DNA of 42,972 nt. Origin: Syntrophomonadaceae bacterium. GTDB taxonomy: Bacteria; Bacillota; Syntrophomonadia; Syntrophomonadales; DTU052. The notes beneath the pieces are model-generated. The model made no database searches and was not told where the DNA came from. It saw only the letters and a program-made list of their open reading frames with translations. Both the position numbers and the translations under genes were made by a program. The stretch lies in assembly GCA_012728655.1 (NCBI GenBank), contig JAAYEQ010000004.1, positions 1 through 42,972 on the forward strand. Reading direction: 5' to 3'. This document shows, piece after piece, positions 34,587 through 42,940 of this stretch; the first letter of the stretch is position 1; each line of letters starts with the position of its first letter.

Positions 34587-35696
34587 ATGATCAAATCAAG
34601 ACTCTGCGATCTAGTCGGAATCAAGTATCCCCTCATTCAGGCTGGTATGGGACCATTCGGTACCAATAAACTCTGTATCGCCGCTGCCAATGCGGGCGTG
34701 TTGGGTTTAATCAGTTCAAGCGGTATCACCACCGATAAGGAACAGCCTGAGATCTTCAATTACTTCTGCCGCTCCGGTGGCGCAGATCCTTCCGCCGACA
34801 AGGAAACCATCTTGAGAACCATCTTCAGAAACACCCTTGAAGGCACCAGGGAATCCCAGGGTATATTTGGGGTTAACGTCATGGTTTCAGCCGAGATGAG
34901 GGAAGCTGCCGAACTCATCATCGGTACCATGATTAAAGTCCGCGAAGAAGACCCGGAAATGAAGAAACGTTTCAAGGTTCTGGTAACCTCCGCCGGCGAT
35001 CCGCTGCCCTGGACCGATGTGGTTAAGAAAACCGATCTGATATGGATGCACGTCATGCCTTCGGTACAGGCGGCCAAGCGCTGCAAAAAGGCCGGAGTTA
35101 ATGTGGTCATTGCCTCTGGTCATGAGGGCGGGTTCCACACTTCCTGGGATCCTGTTCACACTATTGTTCTGCTCCCCGCAGTAGTCGACGCGGTTTCCGA
35201 TGCCGACACCCTGGTGGTGGGAGCCAGCGGTTTTTCGGACGGCAAGAGCGTAGCCGCGGCTTTTGCCCTGGGTGCTGATGGTGTTCAGATGGGAACTCGT
35301 TTCCTGGCTACCGAAGAGAGCGACTTCCATCCGAACTGGAAGCAGGCAGTTGTCGAAGCCGGCGACCGTGCAACCTTGATCGCCCGCGGTTTTGTCGGTC
35401 CGGCTCGGTGGTTGAAAAACGCCAGAAGCCAGGAACACGCGGTTAATACCCTCAAGAAATCACCCGGACTTTACATCGGTATGCCGGATGATTACAGTAC
35501 CACCGATATGTCCCTGATCGAGTTTGAACACGAATCGATGAACGCCGTTTACGCCGGAGACAAGGAAAAATCCATGTTTGCCGCCGGCGAATCCGCACAG
35601 CGTATCAACGATTTGCCCAAAACCGCCGATCTGGTTCAGAGAATCATGAAAGAAGCGGAAGAAACGCTTCTGAATCTCTCCAAATTGGTGTACTAA
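34587..35696 (+). CDS. Nitronate monooxygenase/2-nitropropane dioxygenase family FMN protein
   Basis: 369 aa TIM-barrel flavoprotein. The N-terminus IKYPLIQAGMGPFG, the ASGHEGGFH segment and the FMN phosphate-binding GASGFSDGKSVAAAFALGADGVQMGTRF region fit the family, which also includes FabK-type enoyl reductases. It could detoxify nitronates or act as an enoyl-thioester reductase; the family does not let me choose. ATG at 34587 with GAGAGGAA upstream and a very good promoter 47 nt before. A terminator follows, so it is a single-gene transcript. Confidence 0.85.
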   Translation: MIKSRLCDLVGIKYPLIQAGMGPFGTNKLCIAAANAGVLGLISSSGITTDKEQPEIFNYFCRSGGADPSADKETILRTIFRNTLEGTRESQGIFGVNVMVSAEMREAAELIIGTMIKVREEDPEMKKRFKVLVTSAGDPLPWTDVVKKTDLIWMHVMPSVQAAKRCKKAGVNVVIASGHEGGFHTSWDPVHTIVLLPAVVDAVSDADTLVVGASGFSDGKSVAAAFALGADGVQMGTRFLATEESDFHPNWKQAVVEAGDRATLIARGFVGPARWLKNARSQEHAVNTLKKSPGLYIGMPDDYSTTDMSLIEFEHESMNAVYAGDKEKSMFAAGESAQRINDLPKTADLVQRIMKEAEETLLNLSKLVY

Positions 35697-35728
35697 GCAA
35701 TAGATTAAAGACGAAATAGCATATTATC

Positions 35729-35766
35729 AAAGCCCCTGATCTTGTTCGCAGTATCAGGGGCTTTTT
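35729..35766 (+). terminator. Terminator of the nitronate monooxygenase-family gene
   Basis: AAAGCCCCTGAT (35729-35740) pairs with ATCAGGGGCTTT (35753-35764), followed by TTTTT within 35761-35766. Confidence 0.93.
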
Positions 35767-35821
35767 ATACTGTCAGAATGGTTCTGCCGCAGGTACACGA
35801 GTCGGAAATTCCTGTTATTCA

Positions 35822-35851
35822 TTGATGCCAACAATCCTCCGGGAGTATACT
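35822..35851 (+). promoter_or_regulatory. Promoter of the CoA-disulfide reductase-family gene
   Basis: TTGATG (35822-35827), 18-bp spacer, TATACT (35846-35851). The leader of about 140 nt contains a 25-codon open frame at 35892-35969 (ATG to TAA) without a clear ribosome binding site, so it is probably not translated. Confidence 0.55.
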
Positions 35852-35996
35852 GAATCATAAAGCTGCGGTTTAATTGAAAGATGACGATCCCATGAACAAA
35901 AAGCAAGCGCATAGAGAGGACGCAGCTGGCACGATTAAGTCACCGGCGGAACAGCTTACGCTGCCGTAACCGGTGGTTTGGGGAGGAAGGATATCG

Positions 35997-37328
35997 ATGC
36001 GAGTACTGATAATCGGCGGCAATGCCGCCGGGATGAGCGCCGCCTCACGCCTGGTGCGCAAAAGCAAAGACGTCGAAGTCGTGGTTTTTGAAAAGACTCG
36101 CGAGGTTTCTTACGCCGCCTGCGGTTTGCCCTATTATATTGCAGGTCTTAACCCGGAACTCGATCTGATGAGAATCAGACCGGTAAAGGAGTTTGAGAAT
36201 GCCGGCATAAAAGTGCACCTTGAGCATGAGGTCACCGAGGTAAACCCTCCCGAGCACCGCATCACCGTCCGCAACCTGCAGACCGGCAAATCCCGCAGTG
36301 AACGGTACGACAAATTGATTGTGGCAAGCGGGTCTTCACCCTTCATTCCCCCTATTCCCGGAACGGATCTGCAGGGAGTGTTTACGGTGAAAACCCTGGC
36401 CGATGCCGAAAACATAAAGAAAAACCTGCTGCGCCGGGAAGTGCGGAACGTGGCTATTATCGGCGGCGGTTACATCGGACTTGAAATGGCTGAGGCCTGT
36501 GTACTGCAAAAGAAAAATGTTCGTCTTTTTGAGGCGGCTCCCCGCGTATTAAACGGCTTCGATCCGGAATTTGCAGCCGCGGTCGAGCAGGAACTGGCCA
36601 CTCATGGAGTGGCGGTACATACGGGAGCGACGGTGCTTGAACTGGCGGGCAAAAGCCGGGTACGGCAAGTTGCGACCAAGGAGGAGAGATACGACACCGA
36701 TCTGGTGATAATTGCAGTAGGTATACGTCCGAACACATCCTTCATCGATGACACGGCCATACAGAAAAAAACTAACGGAGCCCTGATCACCGACAGTTCC
36801 ATGCGGACCTCCGCGCCCGATATTTATGCCGCCGGCGATTGCTCTACCGTCATACACAAGATTTTAAAGCGCCCCGTATACCTGCCCCTGGGAACCAACG
36901 CCAATAAACAGGGACGCCTGGTGGCTGACGCCATCCTGGGTATACCGGTGCGGTTTGACAATGCGCTGGGAACCACCATGCTGCGCTGCTTGAATCTGGA
37001 GTTTGCCAAGACCGGGATTACCGAGAGCGAAGCTCGGGAAGCCGGCATGGAAATTGGAACGGTAACGGTGAAGCATATCTCCCATGCCCGATATTTCCCG
37101 GACCCGGCTCCGATTACGATTAAACTCTGCTTTGACCCGGCGACCCACGTCCTGCTGGGAGCGCAACTGATGGGCGGGAAGGAGTGTGCCTGGCGGGTAA
37201 ATGTTTTCGCGGTGGCGATTGACCGCGGTATGAAGGCAGATGAACTCGGGTTTTTGGACCTGGGATACGCCCCGCCCTTCGCCACCACCTGGGACGCGAT
37301 CCACATCGCCGCCAATGCGGTGAAGTAA
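35997..37328 (+). CDS. CoA-disulfide reductase/NADH oxidase-family flavoprotein
   Basis: 443 aa pyridine-nucleotide disulfide oxidoreductase. The FAD motif GGNAAGMSAASRL is at 7-19, the single redox cysteine C42 lies in SYAACGLPYY, the NAD motif GGGYIGLEMAE is near 150-165, and the C-terminal dimerisation domain is complete. The family reduces CoA disulfide or persulfides or NADH-dependently reduces O2 to water; a single cysteine fits both. It probably protects CoA-based metabolism from oxidation. ATG at 35997 has GGGAGGAAGGA upstream. Its stop lies 4 bp from that of the convergent kinase gene. Confidence 0.9.
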   Translation: MRVLIIGGNAAGMSAASRLVRKSKDVEVVVFEKTREVSYAACGLPYYIAGLNPELDLMRIRPVKEFENAGIKVHLEHEVTEVNPPEHRITVRNLQTGKSRSERYDKLIVASGSSPFIPPIPGTDLQGVFTVKTLADAENIKKNLLRREVRNVAIIGGGYIGLEMAEACVLQKKNVRLFEAAPRVLNGFDPEFAAAVEQELATHGVAVHTGATVLELAGKSRVRQVATKEERYDTDLVIIAVGIRPNTSFIDDTAIQKKTNGALITDSSMRTSAPDIYAAGDCSTVIHKILKRPVYLPLGTNANKQGRLVADAILGIPVRFDNALGTTMLRCLNLEFAKTGITESEAREAGMEIGTVTVKHISHARYFPDPAPITIKLCFDPATHVLLGAQLMGGKECAWRVNVFAVAIDRGMKADELGFLDLGYAPPFATTWDAIHIAANAVK

Positions 37329-37332
37329 AACC

Positions 37333-39003
37333 TTACTCGAACCAACTGCCGCCGATAAACTCTCGCAAAATCGAATTGGGAGGTATGTTATTACTGGAGA
37401 TACCCCGGAAATAACTGAGGAAACGCAGCAACCGGCTTGCTTCAATATGTTCGGGACAATCATTGTCAATGCATTCAAGCAAAGGTTCGACATACATTTT
37501 CAATACCGCCAACTCGTAAACCAGGGATGAATTGAACATGACGTCAGCACTCTCCTGGAAGGGGAAAATGTTTTTCTCCTCTCCCCGGCGCACCGACGGC
37601 CATTGCCGAATAGTTTGAAGGGCTGTGTTGCCTCGCGTTCGGTTATCCCTGACTATCCTGCGTAAAAGACGGGTGTCGGTGGTCGGGATACGGTTGCTGT
37701 AGTCCACATTTAGCTGCGTCAGGGCACTGATGTAGATCTTGAACTTGTTGGCCGGAGGGATGCTCCAGGTCAAACGATCATTTAACGCATGAATGCCCTC
37801 CAAAATGATCACTTCCCCTGGAGGAACCTTCATTTTTATACCGCATTCTTCACTGCAACCGGTCTTAAAATTATAAATCGGGACCTCCACTTCCTCGCCT
37901 TTTACCAAACGAGAAAGGTGATCGTTGAAGAGTTCCAAATTCAAGGCATCGAGACTGTCAAAGTCGTAGTTGCCTTCCTCATCCAAGGGTGTGAGTTCTC
38001 GGTCGATAAAGTAGTTGTCAAGGGAAATCGATACCGGACGCCGCCCGATAACCCGGAGCTGAATCAGCAATCGCTGCGCAAAAGTAGTCTTTCCGGATGA
38101 TGAGGGCCCGGCAATCAGAACCACCCTTATGCTGGGGTTCCTGCTAATCATATCCGCAATGTAAGCGATTTTCTTTTCATGCAGGGCTTCGTTCACCCGG
38201 ATTAAATCATCAATCTTTCCCTTTACAATCATTTCGTTTAAGGCCGCAACGTGCGGCACTTCCAGCATTTCCGCCCAGTCCTTGGCTTCCCCGTGAATCA
38301 TGGCCAATTTGGGCTGCACCCGATATGGTTTGACCAGTTCAATATCATCAATCTCCGGGGTCCTCAGTATCATTCCCGGCGGGTGGTAAAGCAATTTGAA
38401 TTTTTTCAGCATACCGGTGCGGTTGACCATGTGACCATAGGAATTCTCATACAAGCCGTCCAATTCATAAACATGGGTGCCTTCTTTATCGCGGTAGCGA
38501 AGCAGCTTCAGCTTGTCTTCCTGACCCTGCCGACTGAATATCCGCCTTGCTTCTTCGTTTTCAACGAGGTAATGATTTATGGGCAAATCCAATTCGACTA
38601 TTTCCCTCATTCGCTCCTGGATTTGCTCGACTTCATTGTCGTTGGTTTCCTGATTCAGAAACTCACAAAACAGCCCGTTGGACAAGGTGTGCTTTACCAT
38701 TAGGGTGCGACCCGGGAAAAGATCTCGGCAAGCCTTTACCAACAAAAAACAAACACTCCGGTTATATATCCTTAATCCTGCCGCTTTGGACATATCCACC
38801 AGTTCCATCGCGCAATCATTTTGCAGCCGGTAATGCAAATTCCTGATAGTGTTGTTTATGATTACGGCAACAATCTGGTATGGATGGTCCTTCTGGAGAG
38901 AAGCACATAACTCGCCCACCGGAGTGCCCTTGTTTACCTGGTATTTTCCTTTTCCTTTTACAACAACCTCAATAGTATCAATTGTGAAATCAGCTTGATT
39001 ATT
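37333..39003 (-). CDS. TGS domain-containing uridine kinase-like protein
   Basis: 556 aa. N-terminal TGS-like domain (~1-75) and a region resembling the second additional domain of threonyl-tRNA synthetase (~80-230), followed by a P-loop kinase of the phosphoribulokinase/uridine kinase family with GPSSSGKTT at 300-308 and later motifs such as YDFDSLDALNLEL and VIILEGIHALNDRL. Such fusions are widespread in Clostridia and are called nucleoside kinases; the cell substrate is not clear. ATG at 39003 has AGGGAGAGGA upstream. An earlier in-frame ATG at 39036 overlaps the -10 promoter at 39035-39040 and is therefore rejected. Confidence 0.88.
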   Translation of the reverse strand, partial: NNQADFTIDTIEVVVKGKGKYQVNKGTPVGELCASLQKDHPYQIVAVIINNTIRNLHYRLQNDCAMELVDMSKAAGLRIYNRSVCFLLVKACRDLFPGRTLMVKHTLSNGLFCEFLNQETNDNEVEQIQERMREIVELDLPINHYLVENEEARRIFSRQGQEDKLKLLRYRDKEGTHVYELDGLYENSYGHMVNRTGMLKKFKLLYHPPGMILRTPEIDDIELVKPYRVQPKLAMIHGEAKDWAEMLEVPHVAALNEMIVKGKIDDLIRVNEALHEKKIAYIADMISRNPSIRVVLIAGPSSSGKTTFAQRLLIQLRVIGRRPVSISLDNYFIDRELTPLDEEGNYDFDSLDALNLELFNDHLSRLVKGEEVEVPIYNFKTGCSEECGIKMKVPPGEVIILEGIHALNDRLTWSIPPANKFKIYISALTQLNVDYSNRIPTTDTRLLRRIVRDNRTRGNTALQTIRQWPSVRRGEEKNIFPFQESADVMFNSSLVYELAVLKMYVEPLLECIDNDCPEHIEASRLLRFLSYFRGISSNNIPPNSILREFIGGSWFE

Positions 39004-39319
39004 CATTGGATCCTCTCCCTTTTCAACTGATTCCATTATACATCATTCGGCGAAAACTTAGAATCAACCGCCTTATGTGTTTACTTGAGAGGATTTCTCC
39101 TGAAAGGGTCGGCAGTCTACTAGCCTCAGAAGCAAGGTGAGATCTCATGCGGATAACAGGAGCCCGATTTCACAAGGTCTTGGCATTGCCAAACGCTTAT
39201 CCGGAGTGAGTTAGCGGGTCATAATAGGGTGAATTACGGCAGTTCCACCCTGCCAATATGTGAAAGTGAAGTGCCAAGGAGATTTCTCCCGATACTTTCT
39301 CGACACCTCACAATTCCTC
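39004..39319. other. Intergenic region with kinase promoter and a TTGGCATTGCCAA palindrome
   Basis: 316 bp between two minus-strand genes. A TATAAT -10 at 39035-39040 (minus strand) serves the kinase gene; the -35 (TTCTAA) is poor. A perfect 13-bp palindrome lies at 39180-39192, which might be an operator. No gene seen. Confidence 0.5.
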
Positions 39320-39772
39320 TTATTTCTTGTCCAGGATGTATTCATCCAGCATCATTGCAACTTGCTCAACCAGTTCGATACAAGGGCGCTTTCGGTAACT
39401 ACTGTCAGTTTCCTCCCGGGGTACGGTCCTGTCGGCATTCCGCGAAGGATTCAGGAGTTCTCTGCATATGATGGAGCCGTTTTCATGTTCAAACCGCCTG
39501 GCCATATCCTGAATAAGGCGGTAATGTTCCATTTTTACCTGCTTGGCCGACGGATCGGTATAGCCGTATTTCATGCCCAGAACCATAAACATTCCGCTTA
39601 CCGCTCCGCATACTTCCCGCAGCCGGCCCATACCGGCACCGAAAGAAGAGGCTATTCTTAATGATGTATCAAAATCCAGCCCGGTTTCATCGCAAAAAGC
39701 GGCGACAACAGACTGGGAACAATTATACCCCTGTTTAAACAGTTCTTTTGCCAGATCCGAATGCTTGCTCAA
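39320..39772 (-). CDS. C-GCAxxG-C-C family protein
   Basis: 150 aa. Family features are C18 (GYNCSQSV), C27 (AFCDE), the FGAGMGRLREVCGAVSG segment with C55, and a further cysteine in IICRELL, suggesting a metal- or cluster-binding redox protein; its function is unknown in the literature I know. Predicted soluble. Start is a TTG with AGGAGG and a 7-nt spacer. It is flanked by same-strand genes but spaced by 183 and 316 bp, so it is probably transcribed alone. Confidence 0.87.
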   Translation of the reverse strand: MSKHSDLAKELFKQGYNCSQSVVAAFCDETGLDFDTSLRIASSFGAGMGRLREVCGAVSGMFMVLGMKYGYTDPSAKQVKMEHYRLIQDMARRFEHENGSIICRELLNPSRNADRTVPREETDSSYRKRPCIELVEQVAMMLDEYILDKK

Positions 39773-39955
39773 CTTATAACCTCCTGTCCCCCAATTCTTT
39801 TCCGGCGCAAGTCGTCCTTGAAGGACAAATATCCCGGTTTCCTTGTCGAATATATCTTAACACAGATGGGACGACGGTTCGCCTGCTATCCGTACTGTGG
39901 TTGAACAGATTTGGAAGCATACTGTCCACGGTTCAACCTCTTATAATAAATATCA

Positions 39956-40606
39956 TCAATGGTGCGGCGAAACAGTCGCAGCAAATTCGGATCGAATTGG
40001 GTTCCACTGCACCTTTCCATTTGCTCCCAGCAGTTGTTTGTGTTTTGCTTCCTTATGATAGGGACGATTGGAATTCATGGCGTCAAACGCGTCGGCAACG
40101 CTGACCATCCGAGCAGAAAGAGGTATTTCCTGGGGGGCAACAGAGTAATACCCTTTCCCATCAAGACGCTCGTGGTGCAGCAGAATCATGGGTTCCAACT
40201 GGTAAGCCCAGTCATATTGAGAAATTAGTTCAAAGCCTCTTCTAGGGTGTTCTTTGATTAACTCCCATTCGTCATTTCCCAGTTTATCCGGTTTATCAAG
40301 AATTGAATGCGGTATTTTTGTTTTCCCGATATCGTGGAACAGTGCCCCAATGCACATTATGTAAACTTCCGCTTTTGATAGACCCAGCCGGATGGCAAGT
40401 TGTGCGGTAAGGTATCCGACATTGAGAGAATGCCGGTATACTCCGTCATGATAATCTTGGACATCATACAGAATCTTGCCTACCTCGCGGATTTGTATTC
40501 CAGTCGTTGCTTCTAATTTTGCCACGTCTTTTTTGCCAATCTCCGCACTGAAAAGTATTTGTTGAATCATACTTAAGGAATCCTGAAACGAGTTACATGG
40601 AAACAC
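39956..40606 (-). CDS. HD-GYP-type c-di-GMP phosphodiesterase under riboswitch control
   Basis: 216 aa, a stand-alone HD-GYP-like domain. Metal/catalytic residues: H59, H91-D92 (FHDIGK), H120 and H144-H145 in HHERLDGKGY; the signature GYP reads GYY. The C-terminal VADAFDAM..RPY segment is intact. The family hydrolyses cyclic di-GMP. No receiver or other sensor domain is attached. The GTG at 40606 is taken as start, since AAAGGGG precedes it by 7 nt; the ATG at 40570 has no ribosome binding site. A c-di-GMP-I riboswitch occupies the leader, so the enzyme is controlled by its own substrate. Confidence 0.88.
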   Translation of the reverse strand: MFPCNSFQDSLSMIQQILFSAEIGKKDVAKLEATTGIQIREVGKILYDVQDYHDGVYRHSLNVGYLTAQLAIRLGLSKAEVYIMCIGALFHDIGKTKIPHSILDKPDKLGNDEWELIKEHPRRGFELISQYDWAYQLEPMILLHHERLDGKGYYSVAPQEIPLSARMVSVADAFDAMNSNRPYHKEAKHKQLLGANGKVQWNPIRSEFAATVSPHH

Positions 40607-40620
40607 AAAAAAACCCCTTT

Positions 40621-40700
40621 CGGCAACTGGCTGCCATAGGTAAAACCCGTAGGCCCTGTAGCTTTGCGTCCCTGCCTTTCAACAGGTTTGCCTTTTTCGA
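40621..40700 (-). ncRNA. Cyclic di-GMP-I (GEMM-I) riboswitch
   Basis: Read on the minus strand, the landmarks occur in the right order: GGCAAACC (40685-40692), a GAAA tetraloop (40677-40680), GGGACGCAAAGC (40661-40672), GGGCCTA (40650-40656), a tetraloop-receptor arm ending in GGCAGCC (40629-40635) and closing TTGCC (40622-40626). This is the class I c-di-GMP aptamer. The ribosome binding site AAAGGGG and GTG start follow within about 15 nt, so control of translation is the more likely mode; the TTTTTTT between them could also serve a terminator. Confidence 0.93.
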
Positions 40701-40744
40701 CAAGATGCTGATGATTTATCATTCATTTTGTCGATACCCGTTCT

Positions 40745-40773
40745 ATTATTACTGATTTTCTTTCGTATGACAA
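40745..40773 (-). promoter_or_regulatory. Promoter of the riboswitch-HD-GYP transcript
   Basis: On the minus strand TTGTCA (40768-40773), a 17-bp spacer and AATAAT (40745-40750), each five of six. Transcription would start near 40738, just before a CGACAA/TTGTCG hairpin and the riboswitch. Confidence 0.75.
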
Positions 40774-40916
40774 GTTTTTCTTTTTTGCAAATTCACACCC
40801 GACAATGGCTGGTTTTGTCACTTGGCACTTAAACCAGTGATCGTGTTTCGGTTGTTCATTTCACGCAACTGCTCTCAATAAAAAAACAGTTATAATGAAA
40901 TAATGTCAGTTTTTGC

Positions 40917-40982
40917 ACCGCGAGTATTGAAGAAATCAATGCCATGGCATCACAATTAAAAGAAATTGCAGACCGAATGTAG
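40917..40982 (+). pseudogene. Remnant of an MCP C-terminus
   Basis: A short in-frame stretch ending at TAG (40980-40982) translates to TASIEEINAMASQLKEIADRM (given here split: TASIEEINAM then ASQLKEIADRM). This is the typical end of a chemotaxis receptor signalling domain and aligns with the end of the MCP-like protein at 13817-14986 ([21 protein letters not shown], 371-389). Upstream the frame closes at a TGA (40896), so only the tail remains. Too short to be sure. Confidence 0.5.
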
Positions 40983-41088
40983 CATGAATCGGCAAAGGAA
41001 ACCTATGAAGCAAGAGTGAACCGGCGGCTGACCGATTCCGGGCCCAGGACCCAGGGGTGCGGCGCCGCCGGTTCGCTGTCTACATTGA

Positions 41089-42699
41089 TTACTTGTGCAT
41101 CTTCTGCAACTCGCCTTTCATTATCTTTCCGGTTGGATTGCGCGGGAACTCGGTGTAAAATTCTACAAATTCGGGGATCTTGTATTTGGCTATCTTGTCC
41201 GCCAGGTACTCTTTGACCTCTTCGGCCGTCATGGTTCCGGGTTCCTTCAGGATGATGCAGGCTTTGACCCGCTCTCCCAGGGCGGGATCGGGAACGCCGA
41301 TTACCGCTACCTCGGCGATCTTTGGGTGGGCTTCAAGCGGTATCTCGATCTCCCGTGGATAAATGTTTTCCCCGCCGCGGTTTATCATCTCCTTCTTGCG
41401 GCCCACATAGAAGATGTATCCTTCCTCGTCCATATAACCCAGGTCGCCGGTGTGCAGCCAGCCGTCTCTTATGGCTTCGGCGGTCGCTTCAGGCTTGTTG
41501 AGGTATCCCAGCATCACCGCTTCGCCCCGGATGCATATCTCTCCCACTTCGCCGTAGGGCAGGATGTTGTGGTCGTCGTCCATTATCTCTACTTCTTGCT
41601 CAAAAAATGCCTGCCCGATGGCGCGCGGCTTTATCGGCGCCCCATAGCTTGATGTTGAGACCCCGACTGCTTCCGTAAGACCATAGCCATCCACCACCAG
41701 GACTCCGAACTTCTCCTTGAATGCCTGGACGACCTCCTGGGGCATGGGAGCGGCACCGGAAAAGGCGTACCTCAATTTGAGCTTGCTCATGTCGATGTCC
41801 TTGGGGTCGATCGCATTGACCACGTAGGCGTACATGGCGGGCACCCCCATTACGATGGTGACCCCGTACTGCAGGATGGCGGGCCAAAAGTCCTGGGGAG
41901 AAAACATTTTTCTTATACAGAGGGCAAGCCCCTGATATGTGTATGGATATGTCCACACGCAGAGCGGGTTGGTGTGGAACATGGGCAGTATGATCATCAT
42001 AACATCGCCGGGTTCATTGGCTCCGAAGCGGGCCATGTCCCTGCAGATGGAGAACTGGTTCCGGTTGGAAAGTAGGATCCCTTTGGGATAACCGGTGGTT
42101 CCGGACGAATAGAGCAGCAGGAAGGGGTCATCCAGGGACTGCGGCACCAGGGCCTCGTCCGCGGGGTAAGTGGCCAGTATATCCGCCAGCGTGGTCTCCG
42201 CTATCTTGGCATCATGCTGAATCCCGGTAGCAACTTCGACTACAATGGGCTTGTGCTGGGCCAGTTCCCAGCCCCGGGCAAATTCGGCCATGAACTCGCT
42301 GCCGACAAAGGCTACCTTGGGCTTGGAGTCATCGAGTACGTAGGCGATCTCCGGACCTTTCAGCATGTAGTTTATGGCCCCGGCAACAGCCCCCAGTTTC
42401 TGGGCTCCGAACATGGTGTAGTAGACCTCGGGGGAGTTTAATACCATGACCGAGACTATGTCACCTTTGGTAACCCCTTTTTTCTTTAGATAATTGGCTA
42501 CCCGGTTGGAACGCTCGTTGGTTTGGGCATAGGTTATGACCTGGTCGTAATAGTAAACATGGATGTTGTCCGGTATCTCCTGTGCTCTGGTGGTGATCAT
42601 CTCGGCAATGCTGTCAAAATGGAGCTTTTTGCCCTGCAGGGTGGGCAGGCTGTCAAGAGAATAGCGGGTCTTCAGGTATCTTCTGCCCTTGTCGACCAT
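41089..42699 (-). CDS. Acyl-CoA synthetase 2 (AMP-forming)
   Basis: 536 aa adenylate-forming fatty acid/carboxylate CoA ligase. The P-loop SSGTTGYPKG is at 198-207, DGYGLTEAVG and YFVGRKKEMINRGGENIYP (hinge, at Y-x-G-R-K-K-E) follow, and the catalytic lysine is in RNPTGKIMKG near the C-terminus. It shares organisation but not close identity with synthetase 1. ATG at 42699, with AAAGGAG 9 nt upstream; the preceding TTG codon (42702) is the alternative. A sigma54 promoter 110 bp upstream places it with synthetase 1 and fadN in one probable regulon. Substrate chain length not deducible. Confidence 0.92.
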   Translation of the reverse strand: MVDKGRRYLKTRYSLDSLPTLQGKKLHFDSIAEMITTRAQEIPDNIHVYYYDQVITYAQTNERSNRVANYLKKKGVTKGDIVSVMVLNSPEVYYTMFGAQKLGAVAGAINYMLKGPEIAYVLDDSKPKVAFVGSEFMAEFARGWELAQHKPIVVEVATGIQHDAKIAETTLADILATYPADEALVPQSLDDPFLLLYSSGTTGYPKGILLSNRNQFSICRDMARFGANEPGDVMMIILPMFHTNPLCVWTYPYTYQGLALCIRKMFSPQDFWPAILQYGVTIVMGVPAMYAYVVNAIDPKDIDMSKLKLRYAFSGAAPMPQEVVQAFKEKFGVLVVDGYGLTEAVGVSTSSYGAPIKPRAIGQAFFEQEVEIMDDDHNILPYGEVGEICIRGEAVMLGYLNKPEATAEAIRDGWLHTGDLGYMDEEGYIFYVGRKKEMINRGGENIYPREIEIPLEAHPKIAEVAVIGVPDPALGERVKACIILKEPGTMTAEEVKEYLADKIAKYKIPEFVEFYTEFPRNPTGKIMKGELQKMHK

Positions 42700-42808
42700 C
42701 AATCCGCACTCCTTTCTTGGTCCAATGTATTGTACAAGCTTTATCCCCGACGTTTATTACTTGGGCAACCATCCCTCCTTTTGTGCAATCTTTTTATGTT
42801 TTAACAAT

Positions 42809-42824
42809 TGCAAATCTCATGCCA
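42809..42824 (-). promoter_or_regulatory. Sigma54 promoter of acyl-CoA synthetase 2
   Basis: On the minus strand TGGCAT-GAGAT-TTGCA, with exact GG-N10-GC spacing and the same T at the end of the -24 block as the other two promoters. The start is predicted near 42798, about 100 nt before the ATG. Confidence 0.8.
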
Positions 42825-42930
42825 CCAAAACAAATATTTCGAGAATTCGCGCGAACGGCTGAAATAAGCTAATACTGACAGGGTCGTCTTTTTCACATCA
42901 AGCTGCATGGACATGTGGATCAAGTCTTAA

Positions 42931-42940
42931 TTGGTGTAAC
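42931..42940. promoter_or_regulatory. TTGGTGTAAC, possible activator site
   Basis: It lies about 107 bp upstream of the sigma54 promoter and shares GGTGT with the palindrome at 17181-17189 and, in inverse orientation, with the repeats before fadN. No second copy is evident. Function is inferred from position. Confidence 0.3.

Larger units (their letters stand above)
40607..41088. other. Intergenic region upstream of the HD-GYP gene
   Basis: 482 bp holding the riboswitch (40621-40700), its promoter (40745-40773), an MCP tail remnant (40917-40982) and a GAACCGGCGG/CCGCCGGTTC inverted repeat at 41018-41074 that may end the acyl-CoA synthetase 2 transcript although no T-run follows. Confidence 0.7.

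Noticed and set aside
35892-35969. 25-codon open frame in the leader of the CoA-disulfide reductase-family gene
   Set aside because: It has no clear ribosome binding site and no recognisable sequence; chance occurrence is likely.
40822-40838. TTGGCAC followed by TTAAACCAGT on the plus strand
   Set aside because: No GC at the -12 position and no gene downstream on that strand.
41018-41074. GAACCGGCGG/CCGCCGGTTC as a rho-independent terminator
   Set aside because: The loop of 37 nt is long and no T-run follows on the minus strand, so it is noted only as an inverted repeat.
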